From JAYWIG01 sp043789035 (lineage in GTDB: Bacteria > Pseudomonadota > Gammaproteobacteria > Burkholderiales > Burkholderiaceae_E), in the NCBI GenBank assembly GCA_043789035.1, contig JAYWIG010000040.1, positions 1-18,656 on the forward strand: 18,656 nucleotides of DNA. The letters run 5' to 3'. The translations under genes were made by a program, and so were the position numbers. Shown piece by piece: positions 5,820 to 13,471 of this stretch (position 1 is its first letter; each line of letters opens with the position of its first letter). The notes beneath the pieces are model-generated. The model worked only from the letters and a program-made list of their open reading frames with translations. It made no database searches and had not been told where the DNA came from.

Positions 5820-7142
5820 CTAGTTGGCCATCAACTCGTCAAAACTCAAGGCCTTGTCGGTTACTTTTGCTTTTTCTAACACAAAATCCACAACATTTTG
5901 TTCGATAACCAGAGCCTCTACTTCTGCCAAACGCTCTTTATCGCTAAAGTAGTAGCGTACAACTTCGGCCGGGTTCTCATAACTCTGAGAAAACTCTTCA
6001 ATTTGCTTGCGCATTTGGTCAGGTTTGGCTTGTAAATTATTCGCCTTGACCATTTCAGATACCAGCAATCCCAGACGAACGCGCTTTTCGGCCTGCTCTT
6101 TAAAAGCGTCAACCGGCATTGGAATCTTAGTAACATCGACCCCACGGCCTTGCAAATCAGCCTTGGCACGCTCACCAAGTGCTTCGCTTTCGGCAGAAAC
6201 TAATGCAGTTGGCAACTCAAAAGAGGCTAACTGAGGCAAAACATCCATGACATTATTTTTCGTGCGAGCACGAACCCGAGCCGAGATTTCACGTTCAAGG
6301 TTCTTACGAACGTCGGCTCTTAATTTTGCCAAATCGCCATCAGCGATACCTAAAAGCTTAGCGAACTCTTCGTTCAACTCTGGCAACTTAGGCGCTTCGA
6401 CCTTTTTCGCAGTAATTTTGAACCTAGCAGTTTTGCCAGCTAAGTCGGCTGAACCGTAGTCCGCAGGGAATGCGACAGGAAAATCTTTTGATTCGCCAAC
6501 TTTCAAACCGGGCAATGCAGTTTCGAAATCTGGCAGCATGCGGCCACCGCCAACCACCACGTCGAAATTCTCAGCGGTGCCACCTTGGAAGGCAATGCCA
6601 TCAATCGTACCGATGAAATCAATCGTCATGCGATCATCTGTCGCAGATGCTCTATCGGTTACTTCATAGCTAATACGCTGCTTGCGCAAAATTTCCAGTG
6701 TTTTATCAACTTCAGCTTCGCTAACTGAGCAGCTTGCCCGTTCCACCGCTAACGTTGTCACGTCACCAGGAACAACCGTTGGATATACCTCGAAGTTGGC
6801 GACGAATTCCATGCCATCGCCTGTCGCGTTGGTTTCTGTGACTTCGCCACGATCAATTGTTGGCTGGCCTGCTACTCGCAACTCGCTAGCAACAATCGCA
6901 TCGTTCAATGCTTTTGAAACGGCATCGCTAATTACCTCAGCATTGACTTGCGCGCCATAGCTTTGGGCAACCATTTTCATTGGAACTTTACCTGGACGAA
7001 AGCCTGGCATCTTTACGGTTTTGCCGACACGATTCAAACGCGTTTGAACTTCTTTCGCAATTTCAGTGGCTGAAACGCTTAATTTAACCCTACGCTGAAG
7101 TGCGCTGATGGTTTCGATAACAGGTGTCGCTACGTCGCTCAT
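5820..7142 (-). CDS. tig: Trigger factor, ribosome-associated chaperone and prolyl isomerase
   Basis: Trigger factor binds at the ribosomal exit tunnel and shields nascent chains. The 440 residues match the family length. The N-terminal ribosome-binding domain contains the signature GFRPGKVP (47-54). The central FKBP-type isomerase domain (about 155-245) begins near DRMTIDFIGTIDG and includes FQGGTAENF and LPDFETALPGLKVGES. The rest is the helical chaperone domain. The start MSDVATPV fits the family, but no Shine-Dalgarno is visible upstream of the ATG (CATTATTTTCATT). It heads the tig-clpP-clpX block and begins 65 bases after tRNA-Leu on the same strand, so it may be transcribed from the tRNA promoter and released by tRNA processing. 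No separate promoter is obvious in 7143-7207. Confidence 0.97.
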   Translation of the reverse strand: MSDVATPVIETISALQRRVKLSVSATEIAKEVQTRLNRVGKTVKMPGFRPGKVPMKMVAQSYGAQVNAEVISDAVSKALNDAIVASELRVAGQPTIDRGEVTETNATGDGMEFVANFEVYPTVVPGDVTTLAVERASCSVSEAEVDKTLEILRKQRISYEVTDRASATDDRMTIDFIGTIDGIAFQGGTAENFDVVVGGGRMLPDFETALPGLKVGESKDFPVAFPADYGSADLAGKTARFKITAKKVEAPKLPELNEEFAKLLGIADGDLAKLRADVRKNLEREISARVRARTKNNVMDVLPQLASFELPTALVSAESEALGERAKADLQGRGVDVTKIPMPVDAFKEQAEKRVRLGLLVSEMVKANNLQAKPDQMRKQIEEFSQSYENPAEVVRYYFSDKERLAEVEALVIEQNVVDFVLEKAKVTDKALSFDELMAN

Positions 7143-7162
7143 AATGAAAATAATGGGTTAGC

Positions 7163-7179
7163 TTCGATGAAACATCGAA
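7163..7179 (-). other. 7-bp hairpin between tRNA-Leu and tig
   Basis: TTCGATG (7163-7169) pairs with CATCGAA (7173-7179) around a 3-base loop, about 20 bases before the tig ATG. On the minus strand it is followed by GCTAACCC with no T-run, so termination is unlikely. It may influence processing of the tRNA-tig transcript or its translation. Confidence 0.35.
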
Positions 7180-7207
7180 TGAAGTATTAAGGGATTAAAC
7201 TAAAAGA

Positions 7208-7294
7208 TGGTGCGGCCGAGAGGACTCGAACCTCCACAGCATTGCTACCGACAGGACCTAAACCTGTTGCGTCTACCAATTTCGCCACAGCCGC
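7208..7294 (-). tRNA. tRNA-Leu (anticodon TAG)
   Basis: An 87-nt class II tRNA with a variable arm and an encoded 3' CCA (TGG at 7208-7210 on the plus strand). The acceptor GCGGCTG pairs with CGGCCGC with one G-U pair. The anticodon stem ACAGG/CCTGT encloses TTTAGGT, giving TAG. The T arm is GAGGTTCGAGTCCTC. It lies directly upstream of tig, a frequent arrangement in Burkholderiales. Confidence 0.97.
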
Positions 7295-7297
7295 GTT

Positions 7298-7332
7298 GCG
7301 CGCATTGTAGCCTAAGCATACTTACGACGGTT
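7298..7332 (-). promoter_or_regulatory. Candidate promoter of tRNA-Leu (and possibly tig)
   Basis: On the minus strand a TACAAT -10 box (7304-7309) is followed by a GC-only discriminator GCGCGC (7298-7303) and then the tRNA 5' end at 7294. A GC-rich discriminator is typical of stringently controlled stable-RNA promoters. The -35 position (7327-7332, AACCGT) matches poorly. The predicted transcript starts within a few bases of the mature tRNA. Confidence 0.45.
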
Positions 7333-7340
7333 TCTTAATC

Positions 7341-10300
7341 CTAAACCGCAGGTTTATTTATGCGGGACCACGCAACATACAATGCAGGCACCGCCAACAT
7401 CGTCAGTACTGTAGCAACCAACAACCCCCCCATGATCGAGTAGGCCATAGGGCCCCAAAGAACATCTCCTGACAATGGAACCATGGCAAGTATTGCGGCC
7501 GCAGCCGTTAGGCAAATCGGACGAAACCTGCGCACCGCAGACTCCCGAACGGCTTCCCACGGCGGATGACCGCCTTCTATATCTTGACGAATTTGATCCA
7601 CCAATATCACCGTATTTCGCATGATCATGCCGCCAAGCGCAATCGTGCCAAGCATAGCAACAAAACCAAATGGTTTATGGAAAAGCAGCAAAGCGCCTGC
7701 AACACCTACGATACCAAGTGGTGCGGTGAGTAACACCATAAACGTCATCGAAAACTTCCGGAGTTGAATCATTAAAAGCCCAAGCACAATCGCCAACATG
7801 ACTGGCATACCAGCTCCAATCGACGCTTGCGCTTTCACGTTGTCTTCAAATGGCCCGCCAACTTCAACCCTGTAGCCTGGCGGCAATTGGGATCGAATTT
7901 CAGCCAGCTTCGGATCGATTTGCATAGCAACATCTGGTGCTTGCACACCATCAACCAAATCTGCCCGCACAGTGAGCGTAGGAGTACGGCTGCGGCGCCA
8001 AAGAATCGGCTCTTCCATCAATTCAGTCAGTGTCGCAATTTGCGAAAGCGGTACTGACTTGCCTAAGCTTGTTTGAATTTGCAGATTCCCTAAATTGCTC
8101 AAGGCTGCTCGCTCGCCAATAGGTGCCCGCATAACAACATCGATTAACTTATCCCTCTCCCGGAACTGCCCGACCGTTGAACCAGATAACGCTCCTCCCA
8201 AAGCCCGTGCAACTTGCGATGTTGACAGTCCAATTGCGCGAGCTTTATCTTGGTCAACTTCAATTTTCACAGCCGGCGATTGCTCACCCCAATCCGCATG
8301 GGTCTCTAGTGTGAATTTGTTTTCGCGAATCACTGCGGCAACTTTCTCCCCCACCGATTTGAGGATTGCGGTATCTGGCCCCATCACGCGAAATTGAATC
8401 GGATAGGCCACAGGCGGCCCCAGTAATGGCCGAAACGCCCTACCCCGAATGCCGATAAACTGCTCATCTAAAAGTTTGCGGATTCGGCTCAACGCCCGGT
8501 CACGACCTTCAACACCTTTGGTTAACAAAACGAATTGTGCAAAGTTCGGTCGAAAAAGCTGCTGATCCAATGTTAAGTAATAGCGGGGCGAACCATTGCC
8601 AACATAACCTACCGTCGTCAGTATGTCTTCGTCTTTTTCCAAGAAATCTTCCAAACGTTTAGCTTGTGCTTCTGTGGCTAAAAAACTAGCTCCTTCTGGC
8701 AGCCAAAGTTCTACCAATATCTCAGCCCGATTCGACGATGGAAAAAACTGTTTTTCCGTTAAGCCCATACCGATTCCGCCGAGCACAAACAAACTAACAG
8801 TAACTCCTAAGGTTACCCAGCGCCAACGCATACAACGCTCAATGGTGGCGCGCAATAGCTTATAAAACCGCGTATTGAACAGCTCATGATGTTCGGCTGC
8901 GTCACCCGGCTTTTTCTCTTTCAAAATATAGCGACCAATAAAGGGGGTCGCAGCGACGGCTGCAACCCATGAAATCAGCAATGCAATTGTGACTACCTGA
9001 AAGATAGCAATTGTGTATTCGCCAGTAGCAGATTTCGCTGTAGCAATCGGCAAAAATCCAACCGCCGTAATCAGCGTGCCCGTCAGCATTGGAAAGGCTG
9101 TGTGAGTATAAGCGTAGGTAGCTGCACTAAAACGATCTAGCCCTTCATCAAGCTTTCGAGCCATCATTTCGACGGCAATCATGGCATCGTCGACCAGTAA
9201 CCCTAAGGCAATAATCAGTGCCCCAGTAGAAATACGATGCAAATCAATGCCAAAGTAAGCCATTGCTAAAAAGGTTGCGGCGAGTACTAAAGGAATTGTG
9301 AGTGCAACCACGGCACCAGCGCGAAAACCCAAACTTAAAAAGCTAACCAGAAGCACAATCGCTACGGCTTCCAACAAGGATTGCATGAACAAACCTACAG
9401 CCTCTTTCACAATCTTTGGTTGGTCCGACACTTTAGCAAACTCTATTCCAATGGGCAGATCTTTCTTAATCGATGCCATGGTGGTTTCAATGTCTTTACC
9501 AAGCTGTAATACATCACCCTTGCTCGTCATCGAAACCGACAGGCCTACAGCCTCCTTACCTTTGTAACGCATAGTAGAGATCTGAGGATCAACATAACCT
9601 CGATACACCTTAGCGGCATCGCCCAAGCGAACAGTTCTGCCACCAATGTTTAATCTCAGCTCTTGCACTTCTTTCACCGAATCGAACTGCCCGGTTACCC
9701 GCAATGGCACGGCACGGCTTTCTCCTTGAACGACACCAGTGGGCACAACAACGTTTTGGGCCTGTAATTGCGCAGCAATTCCGGCAGGATCAATGCCTAA
9801 ATTGGCAAGGCCTAGTGTAGGTAGCTCAATGTAAATTTTTTCATCTTGCAAGCCTACAAATTCGATCTTGCTGACGTTAGGCAAGCGCAACAGGTCTTGT
9901 CTAATTGCTTCTACGCGATCTCGCAATTGGGCTAGGGAAACACCATCCCCAGTAAATGCGAATATAGTCCCGAAGACATCGCCAAATTCGTCGTTATAAA
10001 ACGGCCCTAGTGCTTCTGGAGGCAAGGTTGAACGAATGTCACCTAACTTTTTTCGTACCTGATACCAATACCCTTGAACCTCTGACGCTGGCGCAGTGTC
10101 GAGCAACTCTAAAACAATGAGCGATTCGCCTGGTTTTGAATAACTCCTAGTCCACTTGAAATAGGGAATTTCTTGCAGTTTCTTTTCGATTCTGTCGGTA
10201 ATTTGCTGATCGACCTGGCTAGTGGTTGCACCGGGCCAAAGCGTTCTGATGACCATTCCGCGAAAAGCGAAATCAGGGTCTTCTCTTTGGCCAAGCTTGG

Positions 10301-10412
10301 TGTAAGCAATAAAGCCACCAATAGCTAAAACTAGAATAAAGAATAGTGTCAGCTGGGGAAATCGAAGCGCGGCTGCGGAAAGGTTAAACCTACCGGGTTC
10401 GTGCGCGCTCAT
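7341..10412 (-). CDS. RND-family efflux pump, inner-membrane permease (HAE-type)
   Basis: This is a proton-driven tripartite efflux transporter of the AcrB/MexK superfamily in the inner membrane. The 1023 residues are standard. The layout is a first transmembrane helix (about 20-38), a large periplasmic porter loop (about 40-335), a helix cluster, a second loop (about 560-870) and a final helix cluster. The paired aspartates Asp408-Asp409 in GLLVDDAMIAVE mark the proton relay of drug-type (HAE) pumps rather than heavy-metal pumps. The opening text (LGQREDPDF, TLWPGAT, ITDRIEKKLQEIP) is that of multidrug RND pumps. The start overlaps the adaptor stop by ATGA (10409-10412), so translation is coupled. 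Substrate is unknown. No terminator is visible between its stop and tRNA-Leu, 46 bases on. Confidence 0.93.
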   Translation of the reverse strand: MSAHEPGRFNLSAAALRFPQLTLFFILVLAIGGFIAYTKLGQREDPDFAFRGMVIRTLWPGATTSQVDQQITDRIEKKLQEIPYFKWTRSYSKPGESLIVLELLDTAPASEVQGYWYQVRKKLGDIRSTLPPEALGPFYNDEFGDVFGTIFAFTGDGVSLAQLRDRVEAIRQDLLRLPNVSKIEFVGLQDEKIYIELPTLGLANLGIDPAGIAAQLQAQNVVVPTGVVQGESRAVPLRVTGQFDSVKEVQELRLNIGGRTVRLGDAAKVYRGYVDPQISTMRYKGKEAVGLSVSMTSKGDVLQLGKDIETTMASIKKDLPIGIEFAKVSDQPKIVKEAVGLFMQSLLEAVAIVLLVSFLSLGFRAGAVVALTIPLVLAATFLAMAYFGIDLHRISTGALIIALGLLVDDAMIAVEMMARKLDEGLDRFSAATYAYTHTAFPMLTGTLITAVGFLPIATAKSATGEYTIAIFQVVTIALLISWVAAVAATPFIGRYILKEKKPGDAAEHHELFNTRFYKLLRATIERCMRWRWVTLGVTVSLFVLGGIGMGLTEKQFFPSSNRAEILVELWLPEGASFLATEAQAKRLEDFLEKDEDILTTVGYVGNGSPRYYLTLDQQLFRPNFAQFVLLTKGVEGRDRALSRIRKLLDEQFIGIRGRAFRPLLGPPVAYPIQFRVMGPDTAILKSVGEKVAAVIRENKFTLETHADWGEQSPAVKIEVDQDKARAIGLSTSQVARALGGALSGSTVGQFRERDKLIDVVMRAPIGERAALSNLGNLQIQTSLGKSVPLSQIATLTELMEEPILWRRSRTPTLTVRADLVDGVQAPDVAMQIDPKLAEIRSQLPPGYRVEVGGPFEDNVKAQASIGAGMPVMLAIVLGLLMIQLRKFSMTFMVLLTAPLGIVGVAGALLLFHKPFGFVAMLGTIALGGMIMRNTVILVDQIRQDIEGGHPPWEAVRESAVRRFRPICLTAAAAILAMVPLSGDVLWGPMAYSIMGGLLVATVLTMLAVPALYVAWSRINKPAV

Positions 10413-11536
10413 TGCAGCTTTACCTTTTGGCCTGCCACTAACAGGTTAGCACCCGCAATAACAACTTTATCGCCAGCTTTTAGACCGCTAGTAACGCGCG
10501 CGCCATTATCAGTAAAGCCACTTGTTTTCACTTCAACTAAGCGTACCGTACCTTCTTTTGCCTGCGCTGGTGAATCGACTAGCCACACTTTTGGGTTGCC
10601 GTCCTTTGAATAAAGCGCGGACAAAGGAATGACGATACTCTGGCCTATTGAGGCGTCTGTACCTGTCGCAACAAATGGCCGAACGACAGCGGTAAGTCCC
10701 AGCGCTAATTGATTACTTCCGACCACCGACAATTTCATTGGGTAGGTTCTCGATGCAGCATCGGCAATGGGAGAAAGTTCCCGAAAAACGGCAGTCACTG
10801 CCTGCCCACCCATTGCGGGTATGAAACCAACCCATTGCTGAGTTGCACGGGCTATTTGCAGCTGCGATTCAGGCACATTCACTAAAAAGTCGCGTTCGCC
10901 AGCTTGTGCAATACGATAAATTGCCTGCCCTGCCGCAACCACCTGGCCCACTTCAGCCTCGACCGACACCACAACACCAGCTCTATCGGCTTTGAGTGAT
11001 TGGAAATCAGCGCCATTAAGTGCTTGTTTTAATTGCGCTTGAGCGGCAAGTAGCTTTGCCTGCGCACCTTCGGTGACCGCTTGCTGTCGCTCGACGTTTG
11101 CTTGACTCACAAAGTTTTTTTCTCGCAAATCTTTGGTTCGCTGTAAGTCTGCTAACGCCAGTTTTAGTTCGATTTTCGCACCATCTAATTGCGCCTGTTG
11201 TGCTGCAATAGCCGGGGCCAAATCTTGGGGGTCGAGCTTTGCAAGAATTTGCCCAGCCGTGACCTGATCACCTACCGCTACTAACCTTTGGGAGAGCTTG
11301 CCGCCAACTCGAAACCCATAGCGAGTTTCAATTCGAGCCCTAGTTTCTGCGGGTAACGAAAAACTATCTACTGATTGAATTGTTTTTACCACTTGAATCA
11401 GTACCGGTCGAGGCGGCTCAACTTTGGCTTCGACCTCCTTTTTGGCACATCCTGCAATACCAATGGACAAAAGTGATGTCAGAGTGAATACAACGAAAGA
11501 AAAAGCTGGATTTCTTGGAATCATAGTCTCACCCAT
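10409..11536 (-). CDS. RND efflux periplasmic adaptor (membrane fusion) lipoprotein
   Basis: The adaptor bridges the inner-membrane pump and an outer-membrane channel. The N-terminus is a lipoprotein signal: a hydrophobic stretch (12-27) and lipobox IAGC with Cys30, so the mature protein is probably lipid-anchored in the periplasm. It then shows a lipoyl-like half (VGDQVTAGQILAKLDP), a helical hairpin rich in Ala, Gln and Leu (about 110-170), the second lipoyl half (ADRAGVVVSVEAEVGQVV) and beta-barrel domains. The 375 residues are typical. The start is uncertain: the first ATG (11536) has no Shine-Dalgarno, while an ATG four codons later (11524) has GGTGAG shortly before it. Both keep the signal peptide. 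It is the first gene of the pair. No TolC-like channel and no TetR, MarR or two-component regulator gene lies beside it. Confidence 0.92.
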   Translation of the reverse strand: MGETMIPRNPAFSFVVFTLTSLLSIGIAGCAKKEVEAKVEPPRPVLIQVVKTIQSVDSFSLPAETRARIETRYGFRVGGKLSQRLVAVGDQVTAGQILAKLDPQDLAPAIAAQQAQLDGAKIELKLALADLQRTKDLREKNFVSQANVERQQAVTEGAQAKLLAAQAQLKQALNGADFQSLKADRAGVVVSVEAEVGQVVAAGQAIYRIAQAGERDFLVNVPESQLQIARATQQWVGFIPAMGGQAVTAVFRELSPIADAASRTYPMKLSVVGSNQLALGLTAVVRPFVATGTDASIGQSIVIPLSALYSKDGNPKVWLVDSPAQAKEGTVRLVEVKTSGFTDNGARVTSGLKAGDKVVIAGANLLVAGQKVKLQ

Positions 11537-11571
11537 AAAACATGAGTATTTGTAGAGGTAGCATTAAATTG

Positions 11572-11599
11572 CTTACTGACGCGTAAGTTATTAATTATA
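11572..11599 (-). promoter_or_regulatory. Candidate -10 box and operator-like repeat for the efflux operon
   Basis: The minus strand has a perfect TATAAT (11594-11599) about 60 bases before the adaptor ATG. The -35 match is poor (CTTAAC or similar). Just downstream of the -10, CTTAC (11572-11576) and GTAAG (11583-11587) are inverse copies 6 bases apart. That is where a repressor would block initiation, but the arms are only 5 bp. Confidence 0.35.
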
Positions 11600-11620
11600 G
11601 AACAGGTAAGGAGTCGTTAA

Positions 11621-11686
11621 GTGATCAGCGGCTATAGCTCGACCAACTTTGATGCACAATCGCAACGAGCTAAAAAAGTCAACTAA
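11621..11686 (+). CDS. Possible 21-residue leader peptide upstream of hpnC
   Basis: An AAGGAG Shine-Dalgarno (11608-11613) lies 7 bases before a GTG (11621). The frame runs 21 codons, starting VISGYSSTNFDAQSQ, to TAA at 11684-11686, 7 bases before the preferred hpnC ATG. hpnC is in another frame and has no ribosome binding site of its own, so ribosomes finishing this ORF could restart at hpnC. No homology is recognised and the length is within chance. The strong site and the position are the only support. Confidence 0.3.
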   Translation: MISGYSSTNFDAQSQRAKKVN

Positions 11687-11693
11687 CAAAACG

Positions 11694-12509
11694 ATGTCAA
11701 TAGAACCTTCCGAACATTATGAAAATTTCCCGGTTGGGTCATGGCTAGTCCCAGCGAAGAAGCGGCCGATTGTTCATGCGATATATCGTTTTGCGCGGTA
11801 TGCCGACGATCTTGCCGACGAAGGCTTACAAAGCGCGGCGCAACGAGTTGCTGATCTTAAAAACCTACAGGCGGCCCTACAAAACCCATACACGCACAAT
11901 TTAGGTCTATCAGCGCAAGCCCACGGCATTGTTGAAGAGCTAAGGCAGCATGGTCTTTGTGATAACGAAAACCAATACAAACCCTATCTTCTTGCGCTAT
12001 TAAAAGCATTTATTCAAGACTCCAAAAACTCAGCCCCCGCAAACCAGCCTCCCAATCGAATGTTCGAAGATCATCAGTCGCTGCTGCACTACTGCCAGCA
12101 TTCGGCCAACCCTGTGGGGCGCATGATGCTATTGCTTTTTAATAGCCATAAACCAGAATTGCTCGCCCACTCAGATGCAATTTGCACCGGTTTGCAATGG
12201 GTTAACTTTATGCAAGACGTTTCCATTGACGCTTCGAAGGGTAGAGTTTATGCACCTTCAGAAGATATTCCTAATCCGCCAATGGTGCTTGAGCAAACCC
12301 GACAAGCTAGGCAGTTATTGATTTCAGGAACACCTTTATTAAAGGCTGTACCACTGCGACTAAGTTTAGAGTTAAGGGCCATATTGGCGGGTGGTATTAA
12401 CTTAGCGGACAAGATTATTGCCATGAATGGGGCAACCCAAACCGTTAGGCCGACCCTGTCTAAAACGGATGCGCCGCAATTGCTGTGGCGTTTTATACGT
12501 CTTCGATAA
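11694..12509 (+). CDS. hpnC: HpnC, hydroxysqualene synthase (squalene synthase-like)
   Basis: HpnC converts presqualene diphosphate to hydroxysqualene, the second step of the bacterial HpnCDE squalene route. The start is set at ATG 11694 (271 residues), because family members begin with a short lead into HYENFPVGSWLVP (8-20). Start codons at 11649 (TTG) and 11652 (ATG) would add 14-15 residues without a better ribosome binding site. The prenyl-transfer motifs are DDLADEG (38-44) and NFMQDVSIDASKGRVYAP (171-188). The latter has the HpnC-type QDV..D..KGR.Y form, distinct from the HpnD form in the next gene. It is the first gene of a plus-strand trio. A 6-bp hairpin CGATAA/TTATCG (12504-12520) overlaps its stop. 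Confidence 0.92.
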   Translation: MSIEPSEHYENFPVGSWLVPAKKRPIVHAIYRFARYADDLADEGLQSAAQRVADLKNLQAALQNPYTHNLGLSAQAHGIVEELRQHGLCDNENQYKPYLLALLKAFIQDSKNSAPANQPPNRMFEDHQSLLHYCQHSANPVGRMMLLLFNSHKPELLAHSDAICTGLQWVNFMQDVSIDASKGRVYAPSEDIPNPPMVLEQTRQARQLLISGTPLLKAVPLRLSLELRAILAGGINLADKIIAMNGATQTVRPTLSKTDAPQLLWRFIRLR

Positions 12510-12560
12510 CGCTCTTATCGGTGCAGCACTGCATAATGTCGATATCCCTCGCATAAACCT

Positions 12561-13466
12561 ATGACGCCCGAAGAATATTGCCAAGACAAAGCCGCGAAAA
12601 GTGGCTCAAGCTTTTACTATAGCTTTCTCTTTTTGCCGCCGCGAAAAAGGCTAGCCATCACAGCGCTATATGCCTTCTGTAGAGAAGTGGATGATGTTGT
12701 TGACGAAACCCCCGAAGCCAGCATTGCGCAAACCCAACTCGACTGGTGGCGAAAAGAAATTTCTGCGCTGTATGCGGGCAGCCCTTCGCACAAGGTTAGC
12801 TTGGCATTGAAGCCTCATTTGCAACCTTGTGGCATCGATCAGCCTCGATTACAGGAAATTATTGATGGCATGCAGATGGATTTAGTGCAAACGCGATATC
12901 TTGATTTTGCAAACTTGCGCCTTTATTGCCACAGAGTTGCGGGAGTTGTTGGATCTTTAGCGGCTGATATTTTTTCTAGCCAAGACACTCCAAGCGCAAA
13001 CTCCGCTACAAACCTCGCCCTAAGAAATTACGCGGAATCGCTGGGCTTGGCATTTCAGCTCACCAACATCATTCGAGATGTTGGCGAAGATGCTAGACGC
13101 GGCAGGGTATATTTACCTATTGAAGATTTGCAGCAGTTTGGGGTAACCGCCGGGCAAGTGCTAAAACCAGAAACAATGGACGTGCAAGCGCAGGCACAGT
13201 TCCAAGCGCTAATGAAATTCCAAGCCCAGCGGGCCAGAACAACCTATCAAACCGCTTTTACTGAACTTAAAAAGTGCCCAAAGCAAGTCATCGCAGAGCA
13301 AAGAGCTGGCCTGATGATGGCTTCTATCTATTTGGCTGTTTTGCGCGAAGTAGAGCTCGATGGTTTTCAAGTTCTCAAGCACCGAATTGCATTAACGCCG
13401 ATTCGAAAACTTTGGCTAGCCTGGAAGGTATGGGCCTTCAACGCCATACCCAAGGTCTCAGCATAG
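12561..13466 (+). CDS. hpnD: HpnD, presqualene diphosphate synthase
   Basis: HpnD joins two farnesyl diphosphates into presqualene diphosphate, the first committed step to squalene. The 301 residues contain both aspartate-rich motifs of the trans-isoprenyl diphosphate synthase fold: REVDDVVDE (41-49) and NIIRDVGEDARRGRVYLP (169-186), in which Asp173 and Asp177 should bind Mg-diphosphate. It opens MTPEEYCQDKAAKSGSSFYY, with the SGSSFYYSFLFLP stretch typical of this subfamily. It lies 51 bases after hpnC, and hpnE begins 5 bases after its stop. No Shine-Dalgarno is evident before the ATG. The reaction is assigned from family knowledge, and the order C-D-E matches known hpn loci. Confidence 0.94.
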   Translation: MTPEEYCQDKAAKSGSSFYYSFLFLPPRKRLAITALYAFCREVDDVVDETPEASIAQTQLDWWRKEISALYAGSPSHKVSLALKPHLQPCGIDQPRLQEIIDGMQMDLVQTRYLDFANLRLYCHRVAGVVGSLAADIFSSQDTPSANSATNLALRNYAESLGLAFQLTNIIRDVGEDARRGRVYLPIEDLQQFGVTAGQVLKPETMDVQAQAQFQALMKFQAQRARTTYQTAFTELKKCPKQVIAEQRAGLMMASIYLAVLREVELDGFQVLKHRIALTPIRKLWLAWKVWAFNAIPKVSA

Positions 13467-13471
13467 CCAAT

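Noticed and set aside
7341..10412. Heavy-metal (CzcA-type) RND pump
   Set aside because: The proton relay reads VDDA with paired aspartates as in drug-type pumps, and the N-terminal text matches multidrug pumps.
13274..13471. N-terminal extension of hpnE by 66 codons
   Set aside because: These codons lie within hpnD in another frame. Family HpnE proteins start right before the FAD-binding GxGxxG, matching ATG 13472.
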